A stretch of DNA of 64,000 nt from Massospora cicadina (GCA_022478985.1 JAKSZP010017409.1:1-64000), one strand, 5' to 3'. Shown: positions 1 through 12,160, counted from the stretch's first letter. Notes: generated from the sequence alone by a model not told the origin. Numbers and translations are program-made.

Positions 1-617
1 TTTGAAAACTGCAGGGACATTACGTAACTAGAATGGCATAACTGATAACCAAAATTTCTCAAGTGACACTTAAACGCGGTATACTTATGGTGCTCTGAAC
101 GCACAGGAATCTAATTGAACGCATCAAACAGATTCAATTTGGTGAATACCACACACCCCAAAATCATTGTTAGAATATCTTCCAGGAGTGGCATCAGATA
201 AGGTCAGTCTCTGTCACTGCATTGAGGCGTCATAAGTCCACACAAGGACGTAGCTCCCCACTCGCCTTCGGCACCAGCAGCCCTATTGAAACCACAGCCA
301 ATTTGGATGGCACAATCAAACCCAGACTAGCATCTTAAGGACATATTGATCAAGAGCCTCCCGAGCCTAGAGATTCAATGGATAAACTGGACATCCCTTG
401 GCAATTCAGAGCCCTCTTTGAACCAGAAACTAAATGCAAAGTCATCTGTAGATGGGAAGGGTGCCTCGCCCTTAGGTTTAAACACTGATGCAAAATCTTG
501 GTACTCCTCTGGAAAACCCTCCAATGGCGTGAATGACGATATTCTTCCCATTTGTTTCACTGATGACCCTTGGGACTTATACTCCCACTCCCATACATCT
601 AAGCCTTCAGGCGACAA
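1..617 (-). pseudogene. Chr3 protease-RT linker and N-terminal RT remnant
   Basis: The minus strand from 617 encodes EEYQDFASVFKPKGEAPFP, the linker that precedes RT in Ty3/Gypsy polyproteins (family usual form: EEY.DF.DVF). Between about 300 and 195 follow LLVPKASGELRPCVDL, a stop, then RLNAVTE, the RT fingers motif that in the family reads like VKKKDGxLRPCVDYRxLN. A few residues like PLLEDIL continue to about 165. The catalytic YxDD region lies outside the window. At least one stop interrupts the conserved block, so it is a pseudogene. Confidence 0.8.
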
Positions 618-738
618 CAGAACATTCCCTTAATTATATCAAATTGCGGATGTGATGGGGCCACCACCTCATCCCTAGCATTACTGGGTGAGAAAAATGT
701 TCCACAGCATGAAATTCTTCCTCAAACTCATATGGGCC

Positions 739-936
739 TTATCTCAACAGGACCTTGGCCTGCACCTTCCATACCGCAGTCCTATTGGTGGCATCCTCCA
801 ACAACACAAATCCATCCTCCTGCAACGGAAATCCACATATTCTTTCCCACTCCTCATCCACATAATTCTTATCAGCCCCAGTGTCCACCAAGGCTAGGAC
901 CCTTCCACACTCTTTCTTCCCAGGGCCTTCCCACAC
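739..936 (-). pseudogene. Chr3 retropepsin (aspartic protease) remnant
   Basis: The 65-residue open stretch on the minus strand contains LALVDTGADKNYVDEEW. This is the D-T/S-G active-site loop of a retroviral-type aspartic protease, which would cleave the Gag-Pol polyprotein inside the particle. The flap and second half continue in other frames towards 620. It sits between gag-like sequence and the RT linker as expected. The catalytic DTG is still intact, but the surrounding frame is broken. Confidence 0.8.
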
Positions 937-998
937 TTCTATGGGTAAAAATAAATACGAATAAAGCGAAGACAGCTATTTATTCTGGGACACTGGCT

Positions 999-1700
999 TC
1001 ATTGAATTCTTGCGGAAATTATAGAAAACATCCTACTTCTTCTTTGGGGCCTCAGGGATCTGAATGGGGACTCAACCATTGCCGCCCCCAGCAATTCGCC
1101 GCCCTCTCCAGGCTCCCCTTGACCCTCTCCTTCTTCCTCCACATACCTGAACCCCTTTGAGCTGTACACAGACTCTGAACCTGCTCGTCTCATTGCATCC
1201 ATCTCATGGGGACCACTTAAGAACCGCACCAACTTCTGGTGATCCTGGGCCAAGGCCACCTCTTCCTCCAACGTTGCTGCAGGCCGCACTGCTGCCATTG
1301 TCAATAACAAATCAGCTTGCAAATTTTGACGGAACATGTGAGGAAGATGGGATTCTGGCGCCTTGGCTTCTTTTGCCAGTACCTGGAACATCTGACCATA
1401 TTCCTCCACAGACTTCATCCCAGGACTTCACTGCAGCAAATCTGACCAAGCTGAATCTTGTGCCTCATCTGGACATGCCTCTCGGTCAAGCAAGTCCAAA
1501 CACTCCTCTTATGAGTCAGGCAACCCCACCTGCTCCTCCAAAAGATCACGTACCCAGTTTAAAAGCTTCGCAGGCAAGGTCACCAAAACTTGGTTCAACT
1601 TTAAAGCAAACGAATCCTCACCCCCTGAAGTTTTTGTCAACCTTCCTTGGAACTGAACCCGGCCAAACGTCTGATGGATCAGCTCCAACTCCTATGAACT
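999..1700 (-). pseudogene. Chr3 gag C-terminal remnant
   Basis: On the minus strand, 1418-999 is open for 139 residues, with the charged helical text SVEEYGQMFQVLAKEA and a long Glu/Gln-rich stretch. Two stops upstream (about 1500, 1430), a further frame reads LLNWVRDLLEEQVGLPDS. Position directly before the retropepsin makes this the capsid/C-terminal part of gag. I see no CCHC knuckle. The 256-residue open frame on the opposite strand (1157-1927) is Pro/Ser/Thr-rich and looks like the antisense of this gag. Confidence 0.55.
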
Positions 1701-1930
1701 TAGCATTGATGGAATCTTTCCTCCGGTCTTCACTGGTGCTACCACTTTCCCACCAATCTGGGACACACTCTCCAGCACCCAGTATACCTCATGAAGCAAA
1801 AACACCGCTGGAAATATCACCATCAAAAGCGGCGCAGTATAGGGATACCACACATGGAACACAACTACTCTTGGCTTCTCTTTTGCTTGCCACCACAATG
1901 ACTGGAAAGCTGATGAGTTCCGTTTAATGT

Positions 1931-3203
1931 AACACACTGGCTTCTTCCAATGGCCTACAAATGAATGGGGAAGCAGGGCCCAAGTCAGTGACCAAAGGGC
2001 GAACAAGGTCCCTGAGACCATTCTTTCAGTGCGTGTGCTACAGATGCCATGGATAAACAACCCTTGGAGGAAAGTTGCAAGTATGCTTAGCTTAACAACA
2101 TGCCCTGATTCCAAGACAAGGTGTATAGGGAAGCAATAGCCTTACCAATCTCGCTCTCAAATTCCACCTCCTGTTTGTATAGGACAAACATGGCCGCTGT
2201 TAGACTAAGTTTATCAATATAAACCTTGGAAGACAGTAATAAAGATAAATTAAGCTTAGAACGTTATAATTGATACAAAGGCAAGTTGATAGAAACTAGT
2301 ACTAGAGAACCCACCGTTCTTAAGTCTCTTCTCTTATAGCTCTCTACCGCAAGAGTAGATTAAGCTCATCTGCCATTCTTGACACTATGTCTTCTGAAAT
2401 ATGCCATATGCAAACACCCATTGTTTTAGGCCGGATTATATTCTGTAGTGGATGAACCACCACACCCAAGAATCGTTCCAAATATGATTCAAATTTACCT
2501 TTAACATGGAAATTTCCAGCTTCAAAACCATTGGGTTCGACCCCAGGCTCACAAAACATCTAACCGCCGTCCTTCCCCAAGCTCAGTTCCAACCTGGGGT
2601 CTGGCCAATACTAATGCTCTCTCACGCCCTCTATCTTCCAAACCAGCTTGTCCTGTCTCATCAAAGTTCAGAGCAATGTGATGTTGAAGGGAAAGCCTCA
2701 AATGTCACAAAGATCGTGGCTTCACACCTACTAAGGCAAGGCCCAACAATACTCCCTCCAAGCATTGAGAAGGGGTAGAATTCTTATTTTCATCTTAGGT
2801 TAATTTGGTAGAATCTTGGTCTAGACAACAATCTTGAGTATAGAATTCAATAAACTCATTTGTTTTTAGCTGAATGTGACATCCCATAATACCTTGAAGA
2901 TTATCTAGTCAGTATGTATAAGAGTTGGTTTGTCTGTACTTCAAGCAAGCATGCAAGGGTCCCTACCATGAACATTAAATTTACACACGATTTACATCAC
3001 TTTTGATCAAGGATAAAGTGAGGCCACATGCAATATCTCTAGAAAAAAATAGCAAACTTAGGATGTACTATGGTCAAATGATGGGTATTCATTGCTCCTA
3101 TAAATTAGAATATACCCCCACCATGAACTGGCAAGAATCATTCACACAATAATTATTATTGAGTCCGCCATAACTTATGTAGCAAAAATAAAAACCATAT
3201 ACA
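1931..3203. other. Unassigned sequence between Chr3 and LnA
   Basis: No gene is supported. Short open frames on both strands (for example 2344-2559 minus, 2506-2778 plus) show no recognisable motif. The stretch could hold the 5' LTR of Chr3 or a solo LTR, but no paired repeat of it was found in the window. A B-box-like sequence near 2525 was examined and rejected as a tRNA. Confidence 0.4.
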
Positions 3204-3221
3204 AAGAAATCATCACAATAA

Positions 3222-5110
3222 TTTTTTACCACTTGAAGTCACTTTTGAGCAATTTTAAATTTAAAAGTATTATTTATCCACAGCCATCTGCCCAAACCTA
3301 TTCTTTGATGTCCTTGGCTCCGCCGCCTGCCACCCCAGCGTGGGGCAGCAGTGCACCCCCACCTAGCATTTTCCGCCCCACGGGCAAGTGCGTTCAGATG
3401 GGCTCAAACAGCCCACCCACTGCTTCCAACCATTTTGTCCCCATGGGACTTAGCGCTCCACCTGGAGCGCGTCCACCCTTCTCGCCCCATCCTCTTGCCC
3501 TCCCTCGCTCTGCCATTCGCTATTGCCTCAGAGTGGACTATGGGCGTTTGTTCCCATATGCTGATAAGGCAATTATTGAGCTAGCCATTGTGGCCTTTGC
3601 GCCAGCTGGCTTTATAGACTTCCGCCCTTTTAAGGGCTACTTTGACGTTGGGTTCCAATCTGAGGAGGATGCTGAAGCGGCAGCACAAACTCCTCTAATT
3701 TATAAAAAAACCCCCATTTCCACAACCCATACTTGCCTCCCTTCAGACACCATGCTGGTGATATCCTTTGCAAATCTCCCATCCCACCTTCCACCCCAGG
3801 TTTTGTATGACCAGTTGGTCGCGGGGCTCATGGCTTATGGCACTCAGCTCAACCTCATCTTTGCCATTCCATCTGGTGTGGAGCGCCTTGCTGCTCCTCG
3901 GGCAACAGCCACCATCATACCACACCACCCTACCATAGCCCAACAAATCCCACCCCGCGCTAGTGTGGCTGCAGCGCCTGATCATTTCTTTTGGGCTTGG
4001 GTCGATAATGGTAGGCAGATTTGTTCCCTCTGCTTTGGCCTCAACCATGCAAAAAGAGCGTGCCCTCAGGCCAAGTCCGCTGCTGCGGCTTCTGAGCCTC
4101 CTTATGGAGGTTCAGTATGGGGTGCTTTGCTGCCCCCTCCCACCCTCCAATCTCGTTCAGTGGGCCCACATGGAAAATCAGCCCCCCTCAAAACCTCCAG
4201 CCTCACTCTCCCACCTAAATCTGCCCCAGCCAATCAAAGCAAAGCTTGGACCACCATTGGCACCTAAGCAGCTGCCCATTCGCCCAATCCCACCCACACA
4301 AATTCGAACGCCACTATTCCAGTGAACCAAAATCCATGGGATCTATTGGCTGAAACTGACGAATCAGGTAATGTCCTCATTAGTAAGCATACAGGTCAAC
4401 CTCTCTGCCAAGGCGATTATGGTCGGGCAGAATTTTTCCTTCCTGACTTTGATGAAACCCCTACCCCTCGCCATTTCGCTCCTCTTCCAAATACAGCCCC
4501 CTTCCAAAGTGATCATCAGCTCGCCTTAGCTGCGGTGGCCTCTCCTCATTTCCTGAAACTACGCACCGCGGTGGCCCAGTCAGTGGCTCAGCTCCAGCAT
4601 GGCCTGCCAACCCTCTTCTTCCCCCCTGACTTACCTGAATCTCCCTGCAGTGACATCTCAAAACTATTCGATGATGCTGAAGTTGCTGTTATGAATGTTG
4701 CAACGATTTCTTCATTCAACCCCTCAGCTAAAATCACCCGCCACAGTATCTCCCTTTTCACCCAACTTCCTGAAGCCCGCAAAGAAGCTGAAGTTCTCCT
4801 CGCAGCTTTTGTTGAAACACTTTCCCATCATTATCTTGATGTGAAAGAGGAAAACTCCTACTACGCTGACCTCAACCCCCACTATGCGGATGCCCCAACG
4901 CCCTGGCTCTCTGCTCTGATCCGGTACTGTAACCAATATCCCTTGATCGAGGTGGGTATTTCTGAAAACCAACCCCCCAACCCCTCCTCACCCACTGCCA
5001 TGGTGGGTTAGCAGTTTCTGCTTCCCACCTGGTTAGTAGTTTTGTTTTGTTGTTTTGAGTGTTGTGTTTGGTACTGTCCATCCCCTGGTCGGCGTACCTC
5101 AAATAAATTG
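3222..5110 (+). mobile_element. LnA: ORF1-only non-LTR retroposon, near full length
   Basis: A 1.9-kb unit flanked by imperfect direct repeats AAGAAATCATCACAATAA (3204-3221) and AAGAAATTGTTACAAGAA (5111-5128), 14 of 18 matching: a target-site duplication of target-primed reverse transcription. It has about 86 bp of 5' leader, one ORF1 frame, and a 3' end containing CCATCCCCTGGTCGGC then TACCTCAAATAAA, which is shared with LnB and with the autonomous LINE LnC. There is no endonuclease or RT between ORF1 and the tail. Since LnB and LnD have the same layout, this looks like a real non-autonomous design, not a deletion. Confidence 0.8.
3308..5011 (+). pseudogene. LnA ORF1: Gag-like RNA-binding protein with CCHC knuckle and novel C-terminal domain
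   Basis: The ATG at 3308 aligns with ATGs at the same place in LnB (6489) and LnD (13318), and all are followed by a Pro/Ala-rich leader with a conserved AW motif. One frame runs to 5011 with a single stop (TAA, 4265-4267), about 567 codons in all. Order: Pro-rich N-terminus; a globular part (RLFPYADKAIIEL, GFIDFRPFKGYF, then LVISFANLPSHLPPQ); a CX2CX4HX4C knuckle CSLCFGLNHAKRAC (4022-4063); then a C-terminal part with NQNPWDLL, DHQLA, ASP and DAPTPWLSALI. The knuckle suggests nucleic-acid binding in an RNP, as in LINE ORF1 proteins. The C-terminal domain is unassigned. Confidence 0.75.
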
Positions 5111-5128
5111 AAGAAATTGTTACAAGAA

Positions 5129-5547
5129 TGTTAAGACTAAAATCAAACCCCTGAAAGGGATAAAAGCATTGTTCTCAATCTAGAGAAAAATCTACAGTCA
5201 CCCACATCAGTTGTCACATGAGATATGTCATTTTTAAGGATCTAATCCAAATGCTAGTGCCTATAAATATTCGTGAAGGTTGTAAGATTGGACTTCTGGA
5301 AACCCCACCCACCGTTCCCAGGGAATAGAAGATATGACAATGTCCTTGCGCCAAGACCTAGCTTTCAAAAGAACATGCAATCATCAAGTTGTCACCATTG
5401 TCTATAAACCCCTTCCTACATTTTTATTCAACCATTATAAAAAACATCACTCAGCTGATAGTAGAGTGATTGGTACATTGTATTTTCTAATAAAGACTTG
5501 ATTTCTGCTATTGTGAATTTTAAAATTTAATTTAACTTATAAGATTC
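5129..5547. other. Unassigned AT-rich sequence between LnA and GyE
   Basis: No coding motif is visible. There is a TATA-like CCTATAAATATTCG near 5260 and an AATAAA-type signal near 5493. Together with the sequence left of LnA (about 2780-3203) this may be one LTR-like unit interrupted by LnA, but no second copy is present to test that. Confidence 0.35.
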
Positions 5548-6391
5548 TGTATACCTCAAAACAACTGCCTCTACCCATGGAGGGCCCTTACTCATTAGTT
5601 CCTGTGATGGAATTGCAGATGAGGCCATGATTGGATCAGCGGATCAATCCTCAACCAGTGTAATGACTAGAGTTCACCCCCAAAGTGGCAGAGGTGCAGG
5701 CAAACAACCTGTCGTGGATGAGCACGAATGAGCCCCCTTTTAGGTTTTGGTGAGTCAAATAAGTTTACCTATGCCAGAGTGACGTCATGAGATATAATTT
5801 TCTCCATGATGATTCAGAAGTTTTACTTAGTGCAGATGATAATGACATTATAAAAAGTGTGAAAATCAACCCCCATTTATAACTTTAGAGGGATGAAATA
5901 ACTTGCATTCCACTAATAATGCAACAATGACTCAATAAAATTACCCTGACAATAGCATTCGTGGCTCAAAAATGAAAAGTATCAAATCTGGCAGTCAACC
6001 AATTTTGAGAGTTGCTCAAAATCACAATGCGAGGTTTATCATATGAGAGCCATAGCACAAAGCTGAAGTTGAGTAGCATATTACTAGTTTTGGTAATAAA
6101 ACATTGTTTAAATAAGATACAATTGTCCAAAACTAAAAGAGAGTACTAATTAAAAGGCCCCTGGATATCCAGATTCATTTTTAACCACCATGAGAGGGAG
6201 CTCATGACAACAATAAATGTTCAAATGGATGAAGCCACTAAAGCAGTAGTTAGACGCTGTCTGACAAGATGATTTTGAAAAAACTATATTGACACCCATA
6301 TTCCCAATTTATTTTTCAAATATCAATCGTTTTTCTATCTTGATTTTCACTTGTAATATAAAAACTTTGTTTTCTTAAATTAATAAAGAAC

Positions 6392-8315
6392 AAAAGCTTT
6401 TTTTCCGCTTGACAACACTTTTGAGTGAATTTATTAAAAAGCATCCATTAACTATCAACCGCCACCTACACCATATCAGTTTTCTTTTATGCCAGCGGAT
6501 CAGCCACCTGATGCCCTAGCGTGGAAAAGCGGCGCTCCACCTGCTAGCATTTTCCATCCAGCAGGAAAATGTGTATGGATGGGCTCATCCAGCCCACCAA
6601 ACGCATAAGGCCGATTTACCCTCTAAGGGACTTATTATTACACTTAGCACGAGTCCACTTAACCCACCCCCACCCACTTGCCCTACCCCAATCCAATATT
6701 CACTTTTGCCTCTGAGTTAATTTATGGGAATCTCTTCCCATATACTGACAAAGCGATAATTGAGCTGGCAACAACCACGTTTTCACCAGCGGGATTTATT
6801 GACTTCCGCCCTTATAAGGGCTATTTCATATTGGTTTCCCCACTGAAAAGGACGCAGCTGCTGCGGCAACTACGCTCTTAATTTATAAAAACACCTGTTA
6901 CCACAACTTGTACACGCCTCCCCAGTGACACCACAATGGTGGTGACCTTTGCAAACTTTCCCTTGCACCTTCCCCCTCAAACACTCTATGAAGAATTGAT
7001 GATGGGGCTGTCCAAATATGGTACAACCCCCATCCTCCACATCCTGGTCCCGAGCAGATCTGAGCATATAGTGGCACCACTGGCAATGGCCACCATTACC
7101 CCCCTCCAGCCAACCATAGCCCAGCACATCCCACCACGTGCCTATATCACATCTGCACCAGAATACTTCTTTTTGGCTCATATTGACAACAGCCACACCG
7201 TTTGCCCCCTCTGTTATGAGTTGGATCATTCCAAAAAATTGTAGCTATAACTCAAGACAAGAGGAATCCGCCAAGCCCACACATGAGGCCACACAAACAG
7301 CATTGGAGTGGGGATTTTTGCTGCCCCCACTCTCTCCAGCTGAACGCTCAAAAATCAGCAAAACCTTTGCAACTAAAGCCCAAGTCAGCTAAATTTCTCA
7401 CAATATACCCAATCAGGAGCAGGTTTGGACCCAAATTCAATCCAACCAATTTCACGCCCTAAAACTTACCCAACCAAAACCACGTCCCTCTGAATCAATC
7501 ATGCTCAACCAAAACCCCAGGGACTTATTGGATGAAATAACTGAATCTGGGGAAATTGTCCCACCTCCCGAATCTCCAATTAATTTGGAACCATATCTAC
7601 CTTCAGATTTCGATGCCCCATTCCCGCCCAAAAAATATGTCCCCAAACCCACCGCTACCCCATTCTTGAGTGACCATCAACTTGCCGAGGCTTCAGTGGC
7701 CTCTCCTGATAGCCACCATCTCTGCGAAGCTGTGGCACTCTCTATCACTGAATTTAATGAAGGGCTGCATACAACCGATTTCCCTGCTGATTTCCCTGAG
7801 GTTGCAAGACTGGAAATTGAACGATTAAAAAAAACTGCCACCTCTGCTATCAAACAAGTTGTTGCACTTGCAGAACTTTCCTCAACCACATGTATCACCA
7901 GAGCAAATATTACAAAGTTTTCCCAGCTTCCTGATGCATGCATACAAGCCAAACACCATGTTTTACAATTCCTGGAGGGTATGCTCCATGCCTAGATTGT
8001 TAATAAAGAACTTAACAATTATCTATTTTTCCTTGACCCACACCCCGCAGATGCCCCAACCCCCTTGCTCTCAGCATTGATCCACCTCTTCAATAATGAA
8101 GATGAAATTGATCATTCATCTGATCCCCCCCCCTCCGTCATGGTGGAATAAGCAGTTCACGACTACTAAACCTGGTAGGTTAATTTTCCTTTTTGTTTTG
8201 GTGTCTTGCCACTCATTTAGAGCGTTTAGTTTATGTTTTTTGGTCATTATTTTGTATCGTTAATGTCCATACCCTGGTCAGCTTACCTCAAATAAAATTT
8301 AAAAATTAAAAGTAC
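6392..8315 (+). mobile_element. LnB: second ORF1-only retroposon
   Basis: Flanked by ATTAATAAAGAAC (6379-6391) and ATTGATTAAGAAC (8316-8328), 11 of 13 matching. It has the same layout as LnA: about 97 bp leader, ORF1, then a 3' end with CCATACCCTGGTCAGC and TACCTCAAATAAAA. The other GyE LTR shows the matching site without the insertion (about 30216-30231, CAACAAAGAACCTC). This is independent evidence that the boundaries are right and that LnB arrived after GyE. Confidence 0.85.
6489..8151 (+). pseudogene. LnB ORF1 remnant
   Basis: Same protein as LnA ORF1 but with stops and frame changes. Recognisable parts in order: leader with ALAWKSGAPP; NLFPYTDKAIIEL and GFIDFRPYKGYF; FANFPLHLPPQTLYEEL; a knuckle start CPLCYELDH whose last Cys is lost to frame decay (about 7202-7243); NQNPRDLLDE; DHQLAEASVASP; FPADFPE; and DAPTPLLSALI near 8050. 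It ends with the same kind of short MV-type C-terminus as LnA. Conservation of the C-terminal blocks in a decayed copy shows they belong to the ancestral protein. Confidence 0.75.
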
Positions 8316-8762
8316 ATTGATTAAGAACCTTATCACTGAATCTCAGTTTTATCCTTTTACTTTCACATATAGTGATTTATTGATTCTATCACCAGTAGCC
8401 AGTATGGGATTAGCCAAATAAGAAGTATACAACAACCAATCTGAGATATGCTCTGTTTAACCAATGACACTCTCTATCATGAATACCATGAGTGAGCTGC
8501 CAAGGGAGAGGTTGGATTGGCTTCCATTGAGTCCTGAGGGCAACATACAATGAACATCTCTAAAAGTTTTAATAAAAGATTTGCCATGGCTGCAAACAGT
8601 TTATCAAAGAGATTTCAGCTACAAAGGGTAGCATCAGAGGAGAAAGCTGCTCTATGATAATGATTGTGATGTAATCAAAGGTTGTCTGGTGCTTAATCCT
8701 CGTGGAGTAGACAACCTGAGTAGATAGTTGGACTCACATGTTATGCGAGCTGAGATAAGACA

Positions 8763-8790
8763 GTTGAACGTGGTGCTCACTACAGGGGTG
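8763..8790 (+). other. GyE primer-binding-site-like motif
   Basis: TGGTGCTCACTACAGGGG at 8771-8788 follows the GyE 5' LTR. The same string follows the LTRs of GyK (58934) and, with one change, GyF (20076), and a decayed form follows the LTR of GyH (33165). Its place just after each LTR and the leading TGG fit a tRNA primer-binding site. I could not name the tRNA. Confidence 0.6.
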
Positions 8791-10200
8791 GCATCATTAG
8801 GCCCTAGTGATGATCATGAGAGTTTTCATGAGCAATTCAATGATGAAGCAGATGAGAAAAACATCACAGAGAGTATTCCTCTGAGCTCCTGGTGAGGGAG
8901 AAAAACACAATTTATTCAAGACTTCATACACTGGAATTAGAAGTGCATAATCTATTTGATAATCTTGGGCGTGTCAAGGAGACCTCCAAAAGAGCACAAA
9001 TTGCCTCTCTAACTTTTATAAAAGGAACATAACCTATTATAAAATGGAATCTACGCTTAACAATATAGAGGAGAGATTATATTTCTCAAAAAAAGAATGG
9101 GGAAACCATCACTGCCTTGAATGAATATGGAGAGTACTTGGAACAGCATGACAATATGGTGCTTTCTATGGACAGTTTTAAATAAAAATTGTAGACGCGA
9201 ATGCATACTATACCAGAACCTAACTCCACTTGACCAGTAAACGATTGGAGGCACCTATATGAATCACTCAAAGTAATGTACCTCAAGTGGTCAGAACTGC
9301 TACACAACTGACCTTGATTCACGCTGACCCAGTCAAAGAGGACCCTAACTTTGAACCTTACTTTAAGACCATGTACACAACTGGAGAAGGACAATTGCGG
9401 TTTTTCTCCAGATTCATGAGAACAGCATGGATGGTTCTAGAGATCTTTAAAAGGCACATTATATGCAAGGGTGCATTAGCTACATGACTCAAGAGATCCT
9501 TAGAACAAGCCTATGACTTGGACTAATTAGACTGAAGTGAAGAGTATCCTAATTTCAGAATTTGGTAGTGAAGGAGACGTCCAAAATATGAACCAGGAGT
9601 TCCTTTTGATAATTGTGCAAAAATGAGTCAGTCACAGACTACGCCTCTCACTACTACCTCAAAGCTCAACAATTTTGGACTACAGGAACTATGGATTTGC
9701 CTACTACGAAAACCGCTTTGATGAGTTCATTGGAGATTTATCTTAACTTAAAGACGAATATGACTATTGTGGTCAAGAGAGTGACATCCCTCGAGGCGCT
9801 TTAAGAAGAGTTACTTGAACTACAAGGGACATATAAAGCTGAATACAAGGCCATGGGACCAAAACCACCCTAAATAAGTTAACAAGACCATCTTTGTTAC
9901 TAATTATCGTAGTGACAAACCAAAAGTAAAGAGTTCCATGCAACTTGAACGCTTGCCTCATTGATTATTAACATACAATAAGTGTCATCAGCCTGGCAAC
10001 TTTTATTAATCTTATCCATTACTCGCCACAGAAAAGAAGAAAGAAACCCCTGAAGAGGATACACACAAAGCTTTAACTTGGTGGATCTCCACACTGAGGA
10101 GAAGACGACCACAAAGATGAAGGTTTGGCTAGTGCATTATCTCATGTGTTAAGGGCACCTAGTGGGTGCTGTGCCTGCTAGATTAATAGTCCATGCACTT
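8791..10200 (+). pseudogene. GyE gag remnant
   Basis: Broken frames only. The clearest block is 9287-9487, open for 66 residues, with DPNFEPYFKTMYTTGEGQLR and FFSRFMRTAWMVLEIF, which resembles a capsid-type helical segment. Near 9969, YNKCHQPGN looks like a nucleocapsid knuckle in which the first Cys and the His have been lost. Many stops throughout. It is called gag because it lies between the primer-binding-like motif and the protease. Confidence 0.55.
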
Positions 10201-10439
10201 CCGGAGCTAATCAAGTGATACCTACCTGGAGCAAACAAATTAGCCTACTCAGATCATTAATTCAATTTAGAAAGAGGAGCAGTTAGTTATGGCTACCTTA
10301 AAGAACTTTGCAACGGAGGGCTAGGATACGGTCAAAGCTACAATGAGCACTGATTCTCTTAGAGAGTTTGAGTAAACTGCCACTAATGTATTGACCACTG
10401 GAAACACGTTCACCAATAGTGTAACGAAAGTGGAAGTGA

Positions 10440-10760
10440 TCATCCAGAAGGTACGCATCCATAAATTCTGAACAATGGGGTTTCAATCAACATCATCTCA
10501 TTTAAGCTCATAAAGAAGGTAGAATTCATGCCCAAATTTAAATTATAATGTGAAATACCACACCGCAGGACTTGACGTTACCTATGCTCAAGGAGCCTTT
10601 TTAGTAATACCCTTATTTGTCAGGTGCTTTGTCTTAATGTCACTGGTAGTGATTTTGGACAACAAACACTATGACTTCATTCTTGGGATACAATTTCTTT
10701 AGATTTTAAAGGTAAAAAATTTCAACTTCAGAACTGTGAGCATATTGTTACCAACTTCTG
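10440..10760 (+). pseudogene. GyE retropepsin remnant
   Basis: Near 10465 the frame reads ILNNGVSINIISFKLIKK. This corresponds to IIDTGAPVNIVSTKLVEK in GyF and GyK, so the catalytic D-T-G has become N-N-G. Later text (NKHYDFILGIQFL, about 10667-10705) fits the C-terminal part of the protease fold (family usual N-Y-LLG). Catalytically dead. Confidence 0.65.
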
Positions 10761-11219
10761 TTAGTAATTAAGGAAGAAGATTTCAAACTGTGGAAACAAT
10801 TTACATGCTTGGTTAAAATGGATAAAACGATCTACCCCACATACTACACCTGGACTAAGAAGGGTGTGAGGCATTTACCGCTAACGCTTATGTGATAAAG
10901 GGCTTCCGCTGAGCGCTAGTGATACTATGAAGATTCTACCTTGGGATCAACGCAGGAAAACTTTCAATTAGTGTGAAGATTCAGCCTGAAACCATATTCA
11001 AAGTATACAGCTGCAACAGAATTTGCGATCAAGAAGCTAGGATATTACTAGGGTTATATGACACACATAAATATGGAGAGTTGAAAATCATTTTGGAAAA
11101 CATTACTACTCAACCTATAAGGGTCAAAAAAGAACAAGTTGCACTGTCCTATCTGATCAGTTGCCAGGTTATAGAGTCTACATGAAGTAGGGGATTTTGA
11201 CGATATCAGGCTTGTGGAT

Positions 11220-12160
11220 GTAGCCTCTTAACAGCAGAAAGTGCTTGATGAGCCATTAGACGAATTCAGTGACACCTTCAGTACCGTATCCAATGACTAT
11301 GGTCTATGCAAAGAGAAGATTTACAAATTGGATACTGGTTTGGCTATACCATTTAAACCAAAAATTATTACTGAGAAAAAGCAGACGACGCAGTTATGAT
11401 ACAAGAGCTGAACCAACTAGCCAAAGAAGGGCTAATCAGATCATCAAAGATCTCCTTGGCATCTCCTTTGTTGCTTGTAAACAAAAAGTATGTATGCCAT
11501 AAGGTAGTTATAGACTATTGCGCTTAACAAGATAGCTAAGAAGGACTCAAACCAGCTCATGCGCATTGATGATTTTCTGAATCGCCAGGGTGGCTCAAAA
11601 TACTTTTTACTAATGGATTTGGACAGCAGCTACTGGCAGATGGAGCTCTCACCAGAAGATCAGGAGAAATGCTCCCTGATCAGTAGCAGAGTTTTTTGAG
11701 CCCACAAGGATGTTGCAGGGGCTCTGCAACACCCCTTCAAACTTCCAGCGTGTAATAAATCACATTTTTGGTGATCTCAAGTTATTAATAGTGCTGATAT
11801 AACTCAACAACATCATTTTATTCAACTGAACATTTCAAGAGCATCTGTAGCACCTATGAGAGGGTTTACAAAGCTTTGTGCATATATCTGGAGTTAAAAC
11901 AAAGAAACTGCACTTTTCTAAAGAGACTATTAGAGTTCTTAGGTCATGAAACCAGCTCTAGAAGAATCAAGCCTCAAGATGGGAAGGTAAACAACTCATG
12001 ACTATGGAACCACCAAGTAGCATGAGGGGTATCCAAATGTTCCTTGGTATGATGGGATACCACCAGCAGTTCATCCCACATTTTAAGAACTTAACAGCGC
12101 CTCGCACATACCTTCTCATTAAGGAAACAAAGTTCTAGTGGGTCCTGAACAGGAGCAGGC
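11220..12160 (+). pseudogene. GyE reverse transcriptase remnant
   Basis: The pre-RT segment has YKLDTGLAIPFKPK (about 11320-11360). RT proper shows NKIAKKDSNQLMRIDDFL and SKYFLLMDLDSSYWQMEL (about 11530-11655), the YPLPRIDD and MDLxSGYWQ motifs of Ty3/Gypsy RT. The catalytic YxDD is destroyed: near 11795-11820 it reads stop-LNNIILF. The thumb motif MFLGMMGYHQQFIPHF is visible near 12035-12085. Stops and frame changes are frequent. Confidence 0.75.

Larger units (their letters stand above)
1..1930 (-). mobile_element. Chr3: Ty3/Gypsy (chromovirus-like) fragment, gag-protease-start of RT
   Basis: Read on the minus strand, gag-like sequence (about 1700 to 999) is followed by a retropepsin (936-739), a protease-RT linker (617-375) and the first RT motifs (about 300-195). 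The order gag-PR-RT is that of Metaviridae. The RT runs off the window start, so RNase H, integrase and any chromodomain cannot be seen, and no LTR was found upstream. Assignment to chromoviruses rests on resemblance to the linker and RT start of such elements and is an inference. Stops and frame changes mark it as dead. Confidence 0.75.
5548..8762 (+). repeat. GyE 5' LTR, split by LnB
   Basis: The parts 5548-6391 and 8316-8762 align with 29397-30679. Shared blocks include AACCACCATGA near 6185 and 30028, GATATGCTCTGTTT near 8444 and 30349, and GCTGCCAAGGGAGAGGTTGG near 8495 and 30402. The start is placed at a TGTATACC matching TGTGTTCA in the other copy. The end is placed at AAGACA before the primer-binding-like motif. 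Terminal bases are not certain. Confidence 0.65.

Noticed and set aside
1157..1927. 256-residue plus-strand open frame
   Set aside because: It is Pro/Ser/Thr/Leu-rich with no motif and lies antisense to the Chr3 gag, whose frame explains the lack of stops.
2515..2545. GGTTCGACCCC, a tRNA B-box/T-arm-like sequence
   Set aside because: No A box at the right distance, no anticodon arm and no acceptor pairing could be drawn, so neither a tRNA nor a tRNA-derived SINE head is supported.
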